From positions 1-41,404 of the forward strand of contig NZ_JAEQNC010000024.1 in NCBI RefSeq assembly GCF_016722925.1: a stretch of DNA of 41,404 bases, given 5' to 3'. The stretch is from Phytoamicus setariae. GTDB taxonomy: Bacteria > Pseudomonadota > Alphaproteobacteria > Rhizobiales > Rhizobiaceae. A program made the position numbers and the translations under genes. Every line of letters starts with the position of its first letter. Position 1 is the first letter of the stretch. The notes beneath the pieces were generated by a model that searched no databases, had not been told where the DNA came from, and was given only the letters and a program-made list of their open reading frames with translations. This document shows positions 20,546 to 28,382 of the stretch, piece by piece.

Positions 20546-23074
20546 TTAGCGACCGGTATTCTTCGGCAACGGCTTTTCGGATGAACGGAAGGTCTCCCAC
20601 GGGTCGTTCGCAAGGGCGGCAAGGCGCTGGGTCGCATTGAGCACGGTAAAATAGGCCGGACCGATCGCACCCGAAAGCTCATCCCAGTCGAGCGGCATGG
20701 AGACCGGCGCGCCTTTGCGGGCACGCGAGGAATAGGCGGCCACCGCAGTCGCGCCGCGACCGTTGCGCAGATAGTCGACAAGGATCTTGCCCTTGCGTTT
20801 GGACTTGGTGATCGTCGAGACGTAGCGGTCGGGCTCATCCTCCGCCATGTCGTCGGCAATGCCCTTGGCGAAGGCCTTTACCGCTTCCCAGCCGGCGGAT
20901 GGCTTGAGCGGCGTCACCACATGCAAACCCTTGCCGCCCGAGGTCTTGACAAAAACGGGGAGCCCTGCGGCTTCCAACCGCCGCCTGACTTCGTACGCGG
21001 CATTTATGATCTGTGCCCATGAGACGCCTTCTCCAGGATCAAGATCCATGATGATCATGTCAGGTTTTTCGAGGTTTTTCGTTGTCACCCCCCAGGGATG
21101 GATTTCCAGTGCCGCCGACTGCACCAGGGCAAGTAGCCCGTCGAGGTCTTCGATAACGATGAGCTCGTCTGTCGGGTCGCTGGGGTCCTGGAGGAGTTTG
21201 ATCTCCTTGCTCATGCCCTTCCAGCCGTGCTTTTGAAAGAAGGTCTGGCCATCTATGCCCTCGGGCGCGCGTAGGAGTGCCAACGGACGCCCGGCCACGA
21301 AAGGTGCGATCTTGGGCCACACTTCGGCGTAATAGTCCGCCAGGCCCTCTTTTGTGACACCGGCATCCGGCCAATAGATGCGGTCGGGATGAGTCAGTTT
21401 CACTTTGCCCACCTCAGGCTTTGCAGTCCCGCCGGAGAGGGCGGACTCACGCTTGATATCTTTCGCCACCTTGTCCTCCCGCAGCCCACGGAACGCAGCG
21501 TGTCGCAATTTGCCGTCCGCCGTCCAGGCCGCAAATTCCACTTCCGCCACGAGTTCCGGCCGAACATAGGCGACGTCACGGGCAGCCACCCCCTTGAGCT
21601 TCTCGTCGAAGGGACTTTCGTCCGTTCGCAGTGCCTGCAACGTCCGAAACAGCGCCCGCGCCATGTCGGCACTATAGCCCGTGCCGACGCGACCCACATG
21701 CTGGAGCTCTCCCTTTTCGAAGACGCCCATTACCAGCGAGCCGATGGAATTCGCGGTCGCGCTAGAGGGCACATAGCCCGCAATGACGAATTCCTGGCGT
21801 GCCGAACATTTCGATTTCAGCCAGTCTTTGCTGCGGCCATGCCGGTAGGGAGCCTCGGCGAGTTTGGAGATAATACCTTCAAGCGACAGGCGGCAGGCGT
21901 GTTCGAACACAACAGGGCCCGGGTCGTCATAATGTTCACTGAAACGGAGGTTGGAGCCGCCCCTCAGCAGACCTCTCAGTACCCGCTTTCTCTCGAGCAG
22001 CGCTACGTTCCTCAGGTCATTGCCGTCTAGGTGCAGAATATCGAAGCCGTAATAAACGAAGCGGTCATTTCGTCCCACGCTAAGGTCTGCTTGCAAAGTG
22101 GAGAAATCCGAGCTTCCGGCACTGTTTTCCACCACCAGTTCTCCGTCGATCAATGCGTCCTTGACGGGTAGAGCAGCGAGCGCGTCCGTCAACACCTTGC
22201 CGAAGCGCTTCGTCCAGTCGAGGCCGTTGCGGGTTCTGAGCGTCGCCCGTCCCTTCGCGATACGGGCCTGCAGCCGGTAGCCGTCGAACTTGATCTCATG
22301 GATCCATCTCTCGCCCATTGGCGGCTTGTCGGCGAGAGTCGCAAGTTGTGGTTCGACGAATTCGGGCAGCGCGGCGCGGCGCGCCATTTTATGGCTGGAG
22401 ATGTCGGTGTAGGGAGCTTGGAGAGCTTTGCCCTTGGCGCGCTGGACAGCTTTCCGTCCACTCATGCCGATCGGTCCACCTTTCTTGGAGGACCAACCGG
22501 GATCCTCGCCTTTCAGATCCTTGATCGTTCGCCCTGACAGAACCGATTCCGGCCGCTCATCGAGAATGTCCGGTTCGTCCTCCGAGCGTGCCTCTTCGTC
22601 ATCGGCCTTGATCAACAACCAGTTCTCGTGCTTCTCCCGCGGCTTGGTCTGCATGCGGACCAGATGCCAGCGGCCGCGCAGCTTCTCGCCATGGAGCTCG
22701 AATTCGAGGTGGCCTTTCTTGTAGCCCTTTTCCAGATCGCCGACCGGCGTCCAGGTGCCGCGATCCCAGACAATGACCTCGCCGCCGCCATATTCGCCCT
22801 TCGGGATTGTTCCTTCGAAACCGCCATATTCCAGCGGGTGGTCCTCCACATGGACCGCAAGACGACGCTCACCGGGGACGAGGCTGGGACCGCGTGTCAC
22901 CGCCCAACTTTTCAACACGCCGCCCATTTCCAGGCGGAAGTCATAGTGCAGACGGGTGGCTGCATGTTGCTGGATGACAAAACTGTCGTGGCCCTTTTTG
23001 CGCACGGCCACTCGGCCGCGTGGCTCTCGCGTCCGGCTAAAGTCGCGTTTTGCGTGGTAGACGTCCAGCGCCAT
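20546..23074 (-). CDS. ligD: ATP-dependent DNA ligase LigD (phosphoesterase-ligase-polymerase)
   Basis: This encodes 842 residues. Three modules: the N-terminal 3'-phosphoesterase (about 1-160: HDSFVIQQHAATRLHYDFRL with its catalytic His/Asp residues, and VHVEDHPLEYGGFEGTIPKG); the ATP-dependent ligase (about 235-530) with the adenylated Lys262 in HEIKFDGYRLQ and downstream DGELV; and the primase-like polymerase (about 560-842: LTHPDRIYWPDAGVTK, PDMIIMDLDPGEG with metal-binding Asp, GKGLHVVTPL, KRKGKILVDYLRN). It trims, fills and seals broken DNA ends held by Ku. It starts three bases after the second ku stop, so the two genes form an operon. Full length, no disruption. Confidence 0.96.
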   Translation of the reverse strand: MALDVYHAKRDFSRTREPRGRVAVRKKGHDSFVIQQHAATRLHYDFRLEMGGVLKSWAVTRGPSLVPGERRLAVHVEDHPLEYGGFEGTIPKGEYGGGEVIVWDRGTWTPVGDLEKGYKKGHLEFELHGEKLRGRWHLVRMQTKPREKHENWLLIKADDEEARSEDEPDILDERPESVLSGRTIKDLKGEDPGWSSKKGGPIGMSGRKAVQRAKGKALQAPYTDISSHKMARRAALPEFVEPQLATLADKPPMGERWIHEIKFDGYRLQARIAKGRATLRTRNGLDWTKRFGKVLTDALAALPVKDALIDGELVVENSAGSSDFSTLQADLSVGRNDRFVYYGFDILHLDGNDLRNVALLERKRVLRGLLRGGSNLRFSEHYDDPGPVVFEHACRLSLEGIISKLAEAPYRHGRSKDWLKSKCSARQEFVIAGYVPSSATANSIGSLVMGVFEKGELQHVGRVGTGYSADMARALFRTLQALRTDESPFDEKLKGVAARDVAYVRPELVAEVEFAAWTADGKLRHAAFRGLREDKVAKDIKRESALSGGTAKPEVGKVKLTHPDRIYWPDAGVTKEGLADYYAEVWPKIAPFVAGRPLALLRAPEGIDGQTFFQKHGWKGMSKEIKLLQDPSDPTDELIVIEDLDGLLALVQSAALEIHPWGVTTKNLEKPDMIIMDLDPGEGVSWAQIINAAYEVRRRLEAAGLPVFVKTSGGKGLHVVTPLKPSAGWEAVKAFAKGIADDMAEDEPDRYVSTITKSKRKGKILVDYLRNGRGATAVAAYSSRARKGAPVSMPLDWDELSGAIGPAYFTVLNATQRLAALANDPWETFRSSEKPLPKNTGR

Positions 23075-23077
23075 AGA

Positions 23078-23905
23078 TCAGCCCGCCTTCCGCGTCGAAC
23101 CTGCCCCTTTGCGGCCTACGGCCGGCTTTTCAGGGCTCTTGGCGCTGCGCCGCAAGGCCTCGAGGAGGTCGGCGGACCTGGTTTCTTTCGGCTGATTCAT
23201 CTTGACGACCTTACGGCCCTCGATCTTTGCCTTGACGAGTTCGGCGAGCGCCGCTTCATAACGGTCGTCGAACTTTGCTGGATCGAAGTGACCCATCTTT
23301 GTCTGGATGATATGTCCCGCCAGATCCAGCATCTCTTTTTCGAGCTTCAGCTTCGGAATGCCGTGGAAGACCTCGATGGCACTTCGGATCTCGTAATTGT
23401 AGTGCAAAGTGCTCGCGACGAGGCCGTTTCCAAGAGCACGGATCAGGAGGGTGCGAAAACGCCGAAAGAGAACGGTACTGGCGATGGCCGTCATTTTATC
23501 CTTGGACAGCCGGTCGCGGATTAACGCGAACACCTCGATGGATTGTCTGTCGGCGGGCGCGAGGTAGTATGGCTTGTCAAAAAAAGTGTCATCAACATCC
23601 GAACAGGCGACAAAAACGTCGATGTCCAACGTCTTATCGCTTTCCGGAACCGCCGCGGCGATCTCTTCCGGCTCGATTTCGACATAGCGGCCATCGGCCA
23701 CCTCGTAGCCCTTCACCTGTTCGTCGTGCGGTACGATCGTACCCGTCTGAACATCGACGAACTCCCGATTGAGGCGGTTTCCTGTCTTGCGATTGACCAT
23801 ATGGAAGGAAACGCGGTCGGATGTGGAGGCTGCCGTATAGAGCGCTACTGCGCAGGTGAGCTCGCCGACTTTGAGATAGCCTTTCCAATTCGCCCTTGGT
23901 GACAC
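23078..23905 (-). CDS. ku: Ku protein, second copy, upstream of ligD
   Basis: This encodes 275 residues from GTG 23905 (GGAGG nine bases upstream), which gives MSPRANWKGYLKVGELTC; an ATG 54 bases earlier adds residues unlike Ku. Core motifs: ANWKGYLKVGELTCAVALY, SFHMVNRKTGNRL, DEQVKGYEV, TLDIDVFVACSDV, FDKPYYLAPAD, FALIRDRLSKDKMTAIAS and RRFRTLLIRALGNGL. The C-terminal tail (KSPEKPAVGRKGAG) is basic. It differs clearly from the first Ku (well under half identical by eye), so the two could form distinct homodimers or a heterodimer, as suggested for rhizobial Ku pairs. Cotranscribed with ligD. Confidence 0.95.
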   Translation of the reverse strand: MSPRANWKGYLKVGELTCAVALYTAASTSDRVSFHMVNRKTGNRLNREFVDVQTGTIVPHDEQVKGYEVADGRYVEIEPEEIAAAVPESDKTLDIDVFVACSDVDDTFFDKPYYLAPADRQSIEVFALIRDRLSKDKMTAIASTVLFRRFRTLLIRALGNGLVASTLHYNYEIRSAIEVFHGIPKLKLEKEMLDLAGHIIQTKMGHFDPAKFDDRYEAALAELVKAKIEGRKVVKMNQPKETRSADLLEALRRSAKSPEKPAVGRKGAGSTRKAG

Positions 23906-23931
23906 GGTCCGATTCCTCCAGCCTTGCGGAT

Positions 23932-23957
23932 AACCAGCCAGCGCACAGAAATGTTCC
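23932..23957 (-). promoter_or_regulatory. possible EcfG-type promoter of the ku-ligD operon
   Basis: On the minus strand GGAAC (23957-23953) and GTT (23934-23932) are 18 bases apart, 27 bases before the GTG start. The spacing is at the long end of the range. Confidence 0.4.
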
Positions 23958-24036
23958 ATTGCCTTTCGGCCGGTCGGTTCTTTCGCGCCTGAACCCGAGA
24001 CAGAGGATTATAAAGGAAAGTGGGCGTTGCTCCAAA

Positions 24037-24252
24037 CTAGCACGGTAACATTTCTTTCAGTCGGTTACCGGGAACGCCGCCTGTAATGATTGCCACCTTG
24101 TTCTCAAGTTTGCCGAGCCCGGATAAAAATGGCGCGTCATACATCGCGCTTGGGTCGAGTTGGGCCTCACGACCCGGCTTAGGTTGATACTGCTTAGGAA
24201 ACGGCGGCACCGGATATGCGTGACAGATCGGCCCGTAACACGGGTCGCGCAC
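24037..24252 (-). pseudogene. truncated short-chain dehydrogenase gene (N-terminal fragment)
   Basis: The minus-strand frame reads YPVPPFPKQYQPKPGREAQL, DPSAMYDAPFLSG, and GKLENKVAIITGG, then VPGNRLKEMLPC and stop. This is the N-terminus of the YhdF/YhxC-like SDR family (PPFP.Q.Q..PG.E..M.P......Y.G.GKL..KVA.ITGG), normally followed by D-SGIGRA and about 230 more residues. Here the frame is lost right after the GG of the nucleotide-binding turn and the rest is missing. It is a deletion remnant at the junction between the end-joining cassette and the catabolic cluster. Confidence 0.75.
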
Positions 24253-24553
24253 CGGGATGGTACAGATGGGTCGCGGGTAGTGTCTGTTCCAACGAGCCTT
24301 CGTATAACGGTGCGTGAGGATTTTCTTAACTTCGCAAGTCCGCTTGATAACTGCCGCGAATCAAGCTCAGCTTGGTTTGCCCGGCCTCAACGCAAGAACA
24401 GATGTGGCAGCCAAAGTAGTTCGTAGAGGTGGTTCGGTTCGTGCTCAAATTGGCAGAGCGTGTCGTTGTGAGACGCTTGTGCGCGGATTTTTCTAATCTC
24501 TGGCCGCGCCAGATCGCGGAAGCTATTGATCTAATTGGCATAGGGAAGTATTT
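24253..24553. other. intergenic stretch before the GntR gene
   Basis: No gene is recognised. The in-frame extension of the GntR gene across 24429-24578 lacks a start context and is unlike its family, so this stretch is read as non-coding and as the regulator's promoter region. Confidence 0.5.
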
Positions 24554-24569
24554 CTCTTGTCGACAAGAG
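24554..24569. promoter_or_regulatory. perfect 16-base palindrome, probable GntR operator
   Basis: CTCTTGTCGACAAGAG is its own reverse complement and contains TTGT-CG-ACAA, the layout of GntR/FCD operators. It ends nine bases before the regulator's ATG, overlapping the likely ribosome binding region, which suggests autoregulation. Confidence 0.65.
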
Positions 24570-24578
24570 GATTTCCAA

Positions 24579-25283
24579 ATGACCGACACCGAAACCAATT
24601 CCGTCCCCGAACGCAAGCGCGGCTCCGGCGTGAAGATGGTCTACGACCTTCTGCGTGACGAGATTCTCGATCTGGTTCTCCCTCCAGGCAGCCCGATCGA
24701 TGAGGTCCAACTGGCCGAACGCTTCAAGATGTCGCGCACGCCCATCCGCGAGGCGCTGGTGCGTTTGGCGGGCGAGGGGCTGATTGACACCTTGCCCAAT
24801 CGATCGACCATGGTGGCGAATATCGACTTCCTGAATATGCATACCTTCTTCGATGCGTTGGTGCTAATGTACCGCGTTACGACACGTCTGGCGGCCCAGT
24901 ACCACCGCCCGGAGGATTTGCAGGTGATCCGCGCTCATCAGGCCGAGTTTGCTGCGGCAGTCCAGGCGCAGGATGCGTTGGCGATGATCGCCACAAATGC
25001 CGCTTTCCATTCGGCGATCGCCGAGGCGGGCCGCAATCCTTACTTTGTCGCACTCTTCAACCGCATTCTCGATGAGGGGCGGCGAATCCTGCGGCTCTAC
25101 TACCAGTCTTATGAAGACCGGCTGCCGCAACAGTATGTCGACGAGCATGAGGAGATAATCGCCGTCATCGCCGCCCGCGATACTGAGGCGGCCGACCGTT
25201 TGGCGAAGACGCACGCCGAGCAGATCGTCCACCAGATACAAAAACTTTTCACCCGCGAGCAGCGGTTGGATATCGCATTGTGA
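24579..25283 (+). CDS. GntR-family (FCD) transcriptional regulator of the hydroxyproline cluster
   Basis: This encodes 234 residues from ATG 24579 (AGAGG eight bases upstream). The N-terminal winged helix is clear: VYDLLRDEILDLVLPPGSPI, DEVQLAERFKMSRTPIREAL and LAGEGLIDTLPNRSTMVA (about 20-80). The C-terminal FCD domain is all-helical, with metal-site residues spread as in the family: an early MYRVTTRLAAQ, an N-AFHSAIAEAGRNPYF block and a late EHEEIIAVIAARD. It probably represses the catabolic genes and is released by a pathway intermediate. Palindromes TTGTCGACAA before its own gene and before the DapA-like gene support this. Confidence 0.9.
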   Translation: MTDTETNSVPERKRGSGVKMVYDLLRDEILDLVLPPGSPIDEVQLAERFKMSRTPIREALVRLAGEGLIDTLPNRSTMVANIDFLNMHTFFDALVLMYRVTTRLAAQYHRPEDLQVIRAHQAEFAAAVQAQDALAMIATNAAFHSAIAEAGRNPYFVALFNRILDEGRRILRLYYQSYEDRLPQQYVDEHEEIIAVIAARDTEAADRLAKTHAEQIVHQIQKLFTREQRLDIAL

Positions 25284-25310
25284 ATTTCTGCGTGAATCTC
25301 TGTCGATTTC

Positions 25311-25320
25311 TTGTCGACAA
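25311..25320. promoter_or_regulatory. second TTGTCGACAA operator, before the DapA-family gene
   Basis: The ten-base palindrome is identical to the centre of the palindrome at 24554-24569. It lies 100 bases before the start codon at 25420, within an AT-rich promoter-like stretch. Confidence 0.6.
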
Positions 25321-25419
25321 ATAAAATGCAAGGTGTATTATAGTTCACGAAGGCACGGATTTGCCGTCTATGAAGGCGTGGCGATCTCCGGCCGTTCGAT
25401 AGGTCAATAGGAGTTTGTG

Positions 25420-26382
25420 ATGAAAGCCCAGATTTTTTCCGGCGTAATTCCCGCGCTGATGACCCCATGCAAGGAAGACCGTACCCCTGATTTCGATGCG
25501 CTTGTCCGCAAGGGTAAGGAACTGATTGCCCAGGGTATGTCGGCGGTTGTCTATTGCGGCTCGATGGGTGATTGGCCGCTTCTGACCGACGCGCAGCGTA
25601 TGGAAGGCGTAGAACGTCTGGTGAAGGCCGGTGTGCCGGTTATCGTCGGTACAGGCGCCGTCAACACTGCTTCGGCAGTGGCTCATGCTGCCCATGCCCA
25701 GAAGGTTGGCGCTCAGGGCCTCATGGTCATTCCGCGCGTTCTGTCGCGTGCGTCCGTCATTGCTGCCCAGAAGAACCACTTCAAAGCAATTCTGGCTGCT
25801 GCCCCGGACCTCCCGGCGGTCATCTACAACAGCCCGTATTACGGCTTCGCCACGCGTGCGGACCTGTTCTTCGCACTCCGCGCCGAGCATCCGAACCTCA
25901 TCGGCTTCAAGGAATTCGGTGGCGCGGCTGACATGCGCTATGCGGCCGAGAACATCACCAGCCGCGATGACGACGTGTCGCTGATGATCGGCGTCGATAC
26001 CTGCGTCTTCACCGGTTTCGTCGATTGCGGTGCGACCGGCGCGATCACGGGCATTGGCTGCGTTCTGCCGAAGGAAGTCCTGCATATGTGCAACCTGGCG
26101 CGGGCTGCCGGTGCCGGCGATGCAGATGCCCGCCAGCGCGCGCTGGAACTGGAGCAGGCGCTTGGCGTTCTCTCCTCCTTCGACGAAGGCCCGGATCTGG
26201 TTCTCTACTTCAAGCACATGATGGTGCTGAAGGGCGACAAGGAATACACGCTGCACTTCTACGAGACCGATGCACTGTCCGACAGCCAGCGCGGTTACGT
26301 CGAAGCCCAGCTCAAGCTCTTCGACACCTGGTATGCCGAATGGAGCAAGCTGCCGGGCGCGGTACAGAAGTGCAAGGCCTAA
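25420..26382 (+). CDS. hypD: DapA-family deaminase, probably 1-pyrroline-4-hydroxy-2-carboxylate deaminase
   Basis: This encodes 320 residues from ATG 25420 (AGGAG six bases upstream). It is a DHDPS/NAL-superfamily TIM barrel: FSGVIPALMTPCKEDRTPDF, CGSMGDWPLLTDAQR (in place of GT-GE), PVIVGTGAVNTASAV, VIYNSPYYG with the active-site Tyr, and LIGFKEFGG with the Schiff-base Lys. In hydroxyproline degradation such an enzyme deaminates 1-pyrroline-4-hydroxy-2-carboxylate to 2-oxoglutarate semialdehyde and ammonia. The assignment rests on its cluster, next to the semialdehyde dehydrogenase, epimerase and D-hydroxyproline dehydrogenase. The family alone could also fit other 2-keto acid lyases. A strong terminator follows. 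Confidence 0.85.
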   Translation: MKAQIFSGVIPALMTPCKEDRTPDFDALVRKGKELIAQGMSAVVYCGSMGDWPLLTDAQRMEGVERLVKAGVPVIVGTGAVNTASAVAHAAHAQKVGAQGLMVIPRVLSRASVIAAQKNHFKAILAAAPDLPAVIYNSPYYGFATRADLFFALRAEHPNLIGFKEFGGAADMRYAAENITSRDDDVSLMIGVDTCVFTGFVDCGATGAITGIGCVLPKEVLHMCNLARAAGAGDADARQRALELEQALGVLSSFDEGPDLVLYFKHMMVLKGDKEYTLHFYETDALSDSQRGYVEAQLKLFDTWYAEWSKLPGAVQKCKA

Positions 26383-26418
26383 CGGCCTGACGCCCGACTT
26401 TCCAGTTTGAAGTATTTG

Positions 26419-26454
26419 CGCCGCCCGTAGCCAATGCCGCGGGCGGCGTTCTTT
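26419..26454 (+). terminator. Rho-independent terminator after the DapA-family gene
   Basis: CGCCGCCCG (26419-26427) pairs perfectly with CGGGCGGCG (26440-26448) and is followed by TTCTTTT. It lies 37 bases after the stop codon. Confidence 0.85.
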
Positions 26455-26517
26455 TGCCATTGCCGCAACGGTCCGATTTTGCGAGTGTCGCGGTAAACCG
26501 GAACGAGAGAAATCGAG

Positions 26518-27150
26518 ATGGCCTCCCTGAATGTGCTGCTTGCCTTCGCCATCACTACGGCGATCTTCGCCTTCATTCCGGGTCCCGCCATGCTCTACGC
26601 CGCAGCCAGGACGATGGCTGGCGGTCGCTCAGCAGGCCTGATGGCCGTCCTCGGCATCCATCTCGGTGCCTATGCGCATATCATCGCGGCAGCTGCCGGT
26701 CTTTCGGCGCTGTTCCATGCCGTGCCGGTCGCCTATACCGTCGTCAAGTTCGCTGGCGCAGCCTACCTCGTCTGGCTTGGTTTCTCGCTCTTCCGTTCTA
26801 AGGATGTAAGCTTGGAAAGCGCAGTGGGCAACGCGCCGAAGGATCGGCGGCGGGCTTTCCTGCAAAGCGTCACCGTAGAAGTCCTCAATCCCAAAACGGC
26901 GATTTTCTTCCTCGCCTTCCTGCCGCAGTTCGCGAAGGACGGCGCCGGTCTGCCGATCTGGGTACAACTTGCTATTCTGGGAACGGTGGTGAACCTCATC
27001 TTCACCTTGGCCGATGTTGTCTCAGTGCTACTCGCGGATCTAATCCTTTCACGGCTGAAACAGTCTGGCGGGGTGCAAAGACTGGTGCGCAAGGCGGGCG
27101 GAACGATCCTGATCGGCCTTGGTGCCCATCTCGCTTTGCAAAAGGGCTGA
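26518..27150 (+). CDS. LysE/RhtB-family amino-acid exporter
   Basis: This encodes 210 residues. It has the LysE pattern: N-terminal FAFIPGPAMLYAAARTMAGG (the conserved PGP loop), GLMAVLGIHLGAYAHIIAAA, VVKFAGAAYLVWLGFSLFRS, a cytoplasmic loop, VEVLNPKTAIFFLAFLPQF and a C-terminal hydrophobic pair. About six membrane helices are expected in the inner membrane. LysE transporters export amino acids or related compounds, so here it may relieve accumulation of proline or hydroxyproline. The start ATG 26518 has a GAGAG site. It lies on the same strand as the DapA-like gene but after its terminator, and convergent with the Ldh-family gene. Confidence 0.92.
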   Translation: MASLNVLLAFAITTAIFAFIPGPAMLYAAARTMAGGRSAGLMAVLGIHLGAYAHIIAAAAGLSALFHAVPVAYTVVKFAGAAYLVWLGFSLFRSKDVSLESAVGNAPKDRRRAFLQSVTVEVLNPKTAIFFLAFLPQFAKDGAGLPIWVQLAILGTVVNLIFTLADVVSVLLADLILSRLKQSGGVQRLVRKAGGTILIGLGAHLALQKG

Positions 27151-27152
27151 GG

Positions 27153-27177
27153 GCCGCGGCGAACACTTCGCCACGGC
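27153..27177. terminator. hairpin between convergent genes
   Basis: GCCGCGGCGAA (27153-27163) can pair with TTCGCCACGGC (27167-27177) with one mismatch. It lies just after the LysE stop and 18 bases beyond the Ldh-family stop on the other strand. No T-run is present. Confidence 0.4.
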
Positions 27178-27194
27178 AAGTCGGATTGGATCCG

Positions 27195-28232
27195 TCAGGC
27201 GACCGCGTCCAGTCCGAGCGCGAGAAGACGGTCGAGCTGTTCAATCTCTGCGGCTGTCAGAGTGACGCCTTCCGTTTCCGATTTGCGACGGGCGACAAAG
27301 CGGCGTTGCGAGGGCAGGCGCGCACCCTGGCCGACGATTGCCTCGAACAGCACCTCGGCGCGTGCGAACGGATTGCCCGGCCGTCCGGCGGCGAAAGCTT
27401 CCGGCGAAAAGGCGATAATGAGTTCGCCGTGGAAAGGCGCCAGCGTCGTGGTGCCGAGATAGTCAAGCACTTCAGGGCTGGTCAGGTCGCCGATCATGAT
27501 GCCCGCCAGCAGTTCGATCATGGTGCCGATGGCCGAACCCTTATGACTGCCGAACGGCAGCATGGCCCCGGCGAGCGCAGCGTCCGGATCGGTCGTCGGA
27601 TTGCCTTCCGCGTCGATCGCCCAGCCTTCTGGCAACTGTTTGCCGGCGCGGCGATGCAGTTCGATTTCGCCTCGGGCAGCGACGGAAGTTGCGAAGTCGA
27701 AGACGTAAGGCGGGTTGCCAGTGCGCGGCCAGCCGAAGGCGAAGGGATTGGTGCCTAGCAGCGGCTTGTTGCCGCCAGCGGGCGCAACGGTCGAGTAGCT
27801 CGGACACATCACCAGCGCGGCGAGGCCCTGGTCCGTGACGCCTTCTACCTCCGGCCAGAGTGCCGAGAAATGGGTGCAGTCGTTGATCACCAGCGCGGCG
27901 AGGCCGCAGGACCGGGCGCGATCCGCCAGCACAGGAAGGCCGAGCTCGAAGGCCGGATTGGCGAAGCCGCCCTTGGCATTCACCTTGACGATGGCCGAGT
28001 TTTCCTGCGGCAGAAGTTCCGGCACGGCATCCGGATTGACCTTGCCAGCCTTCACCGTGCGCAGGGCGCCCTCAATTCGGTAGATGCCATGCGATTTGCA
28101 GGCATCACGTTCACCGGCCACGATCACCCGCGAAATGGCACCGGCCTGAACAGCGTTCAGCCCGCCCTTGAGGAAAATTGCCTCAACGCGTTCCTGCAGC
28201 GCGGTGATTGTCAGGGTCGTGGTTTGTGTCAT
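27195..28232 (-). CDS. Ldh/DpkA-family oxidoreductase, probably 1-pyrroline-2-carboxylate reductase
   Basis: This encodes 345 residues from ATG 28232 (GAGAG eight bases upstream); GTG 28247 is an alternative. It is a member of the malate/L-lactate dehydrogenase family (PF02615), NAD(P)H enzymes with a fold of their own: ERDACKSHGIYRI, DCTHFSALWPEVE, VMCPSYSTVAPAGGNKPLLGTNPFAFGWPR, and LPFGSHKGSAIGTMIELLAG. Members include DpkA, which reduces piperideine-2-carboxylate and pyrroline-2-carboxylate to pipecolate and L-proline. Beside an aconitase X dehydratase that makes pyrroline-2-carboxylate from cis-3-hydroxyproline, that reductase role is the best fit. It is divergent from the semialdehyde dehydrogenase gene, sharing an operator region. 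Confidence 0.88.
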   Translation of the reverse strand: MTQTTTLTITALQERVEAIFLKGGLNAVQAGAISRVIVAGERDACKSHGIYRIEGALRTVKAGKVNPDAVPELLPQENSAIVKVNAKGGFANPAFELGLPVLADRARSCGLAALVINDCTHFSALWPEVEGVTDQGLAALVMCPSYSTVAPAGGNKPLLGTNPFAFGWPRTGNPPYVFDFATSVAARGEIELHRRAGKQLPEGWAIDAEGNPTTDPDAALAGAMLPFGSHKGSAIGTMIELLAGIMIGDLTSPEVLDYLGTTTLAPFHGELIIAFSPEAFAAGRPGNPFARAEVLFEAIVGQGARLPSQRRFVARRKSETEGVTLTAAEIEQLDRLLALGLDAVA

Positions 28233-28282
28233 TGTAAATTCTCTCACGTCTCATCCTGGCCGAATGGCCAAGGTGGTTGATG

Positions 28283-28307
28283 TTTTGCATACATAGAGTA
28301 TACAAAA
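28283..28307. promoter_or_regulatory. inverted TTTTG(T/C)ATAC repeat in the divergent promoter region
   Basis: TTTTGCATAC (28283-28292) and GTATACAAAA (28298-28307) are near-perfect inverted halves separated by five bases, between the divergent reductase and dehydrogenase genes. TTGTATAC resembles the half-site of the TTGT-NN-ACAA palindromes near the GntR gene. Confidence 0.5.
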
Positions 28308-28382
28308 ATACGAAGAGTGCAAATCACCCGTGGGTCTATTCTGACCGAAGTGCGCCCCGGGTTCGAGAGAAAGGAAAGTCAA

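Noticed and set aside
21389-22030. 213-codon frame opposite ligD
   Set aside because: It lies fully inside the ligase coding sequence on the other strand, has no domain pattern and arises from the GC-rich codon use of ligD.
25345-26460. 371-codon frame opposite the DapA-family gene
   Set aside because: Mirror of a well-supported TIM-barrel gene; no recognisable protein.
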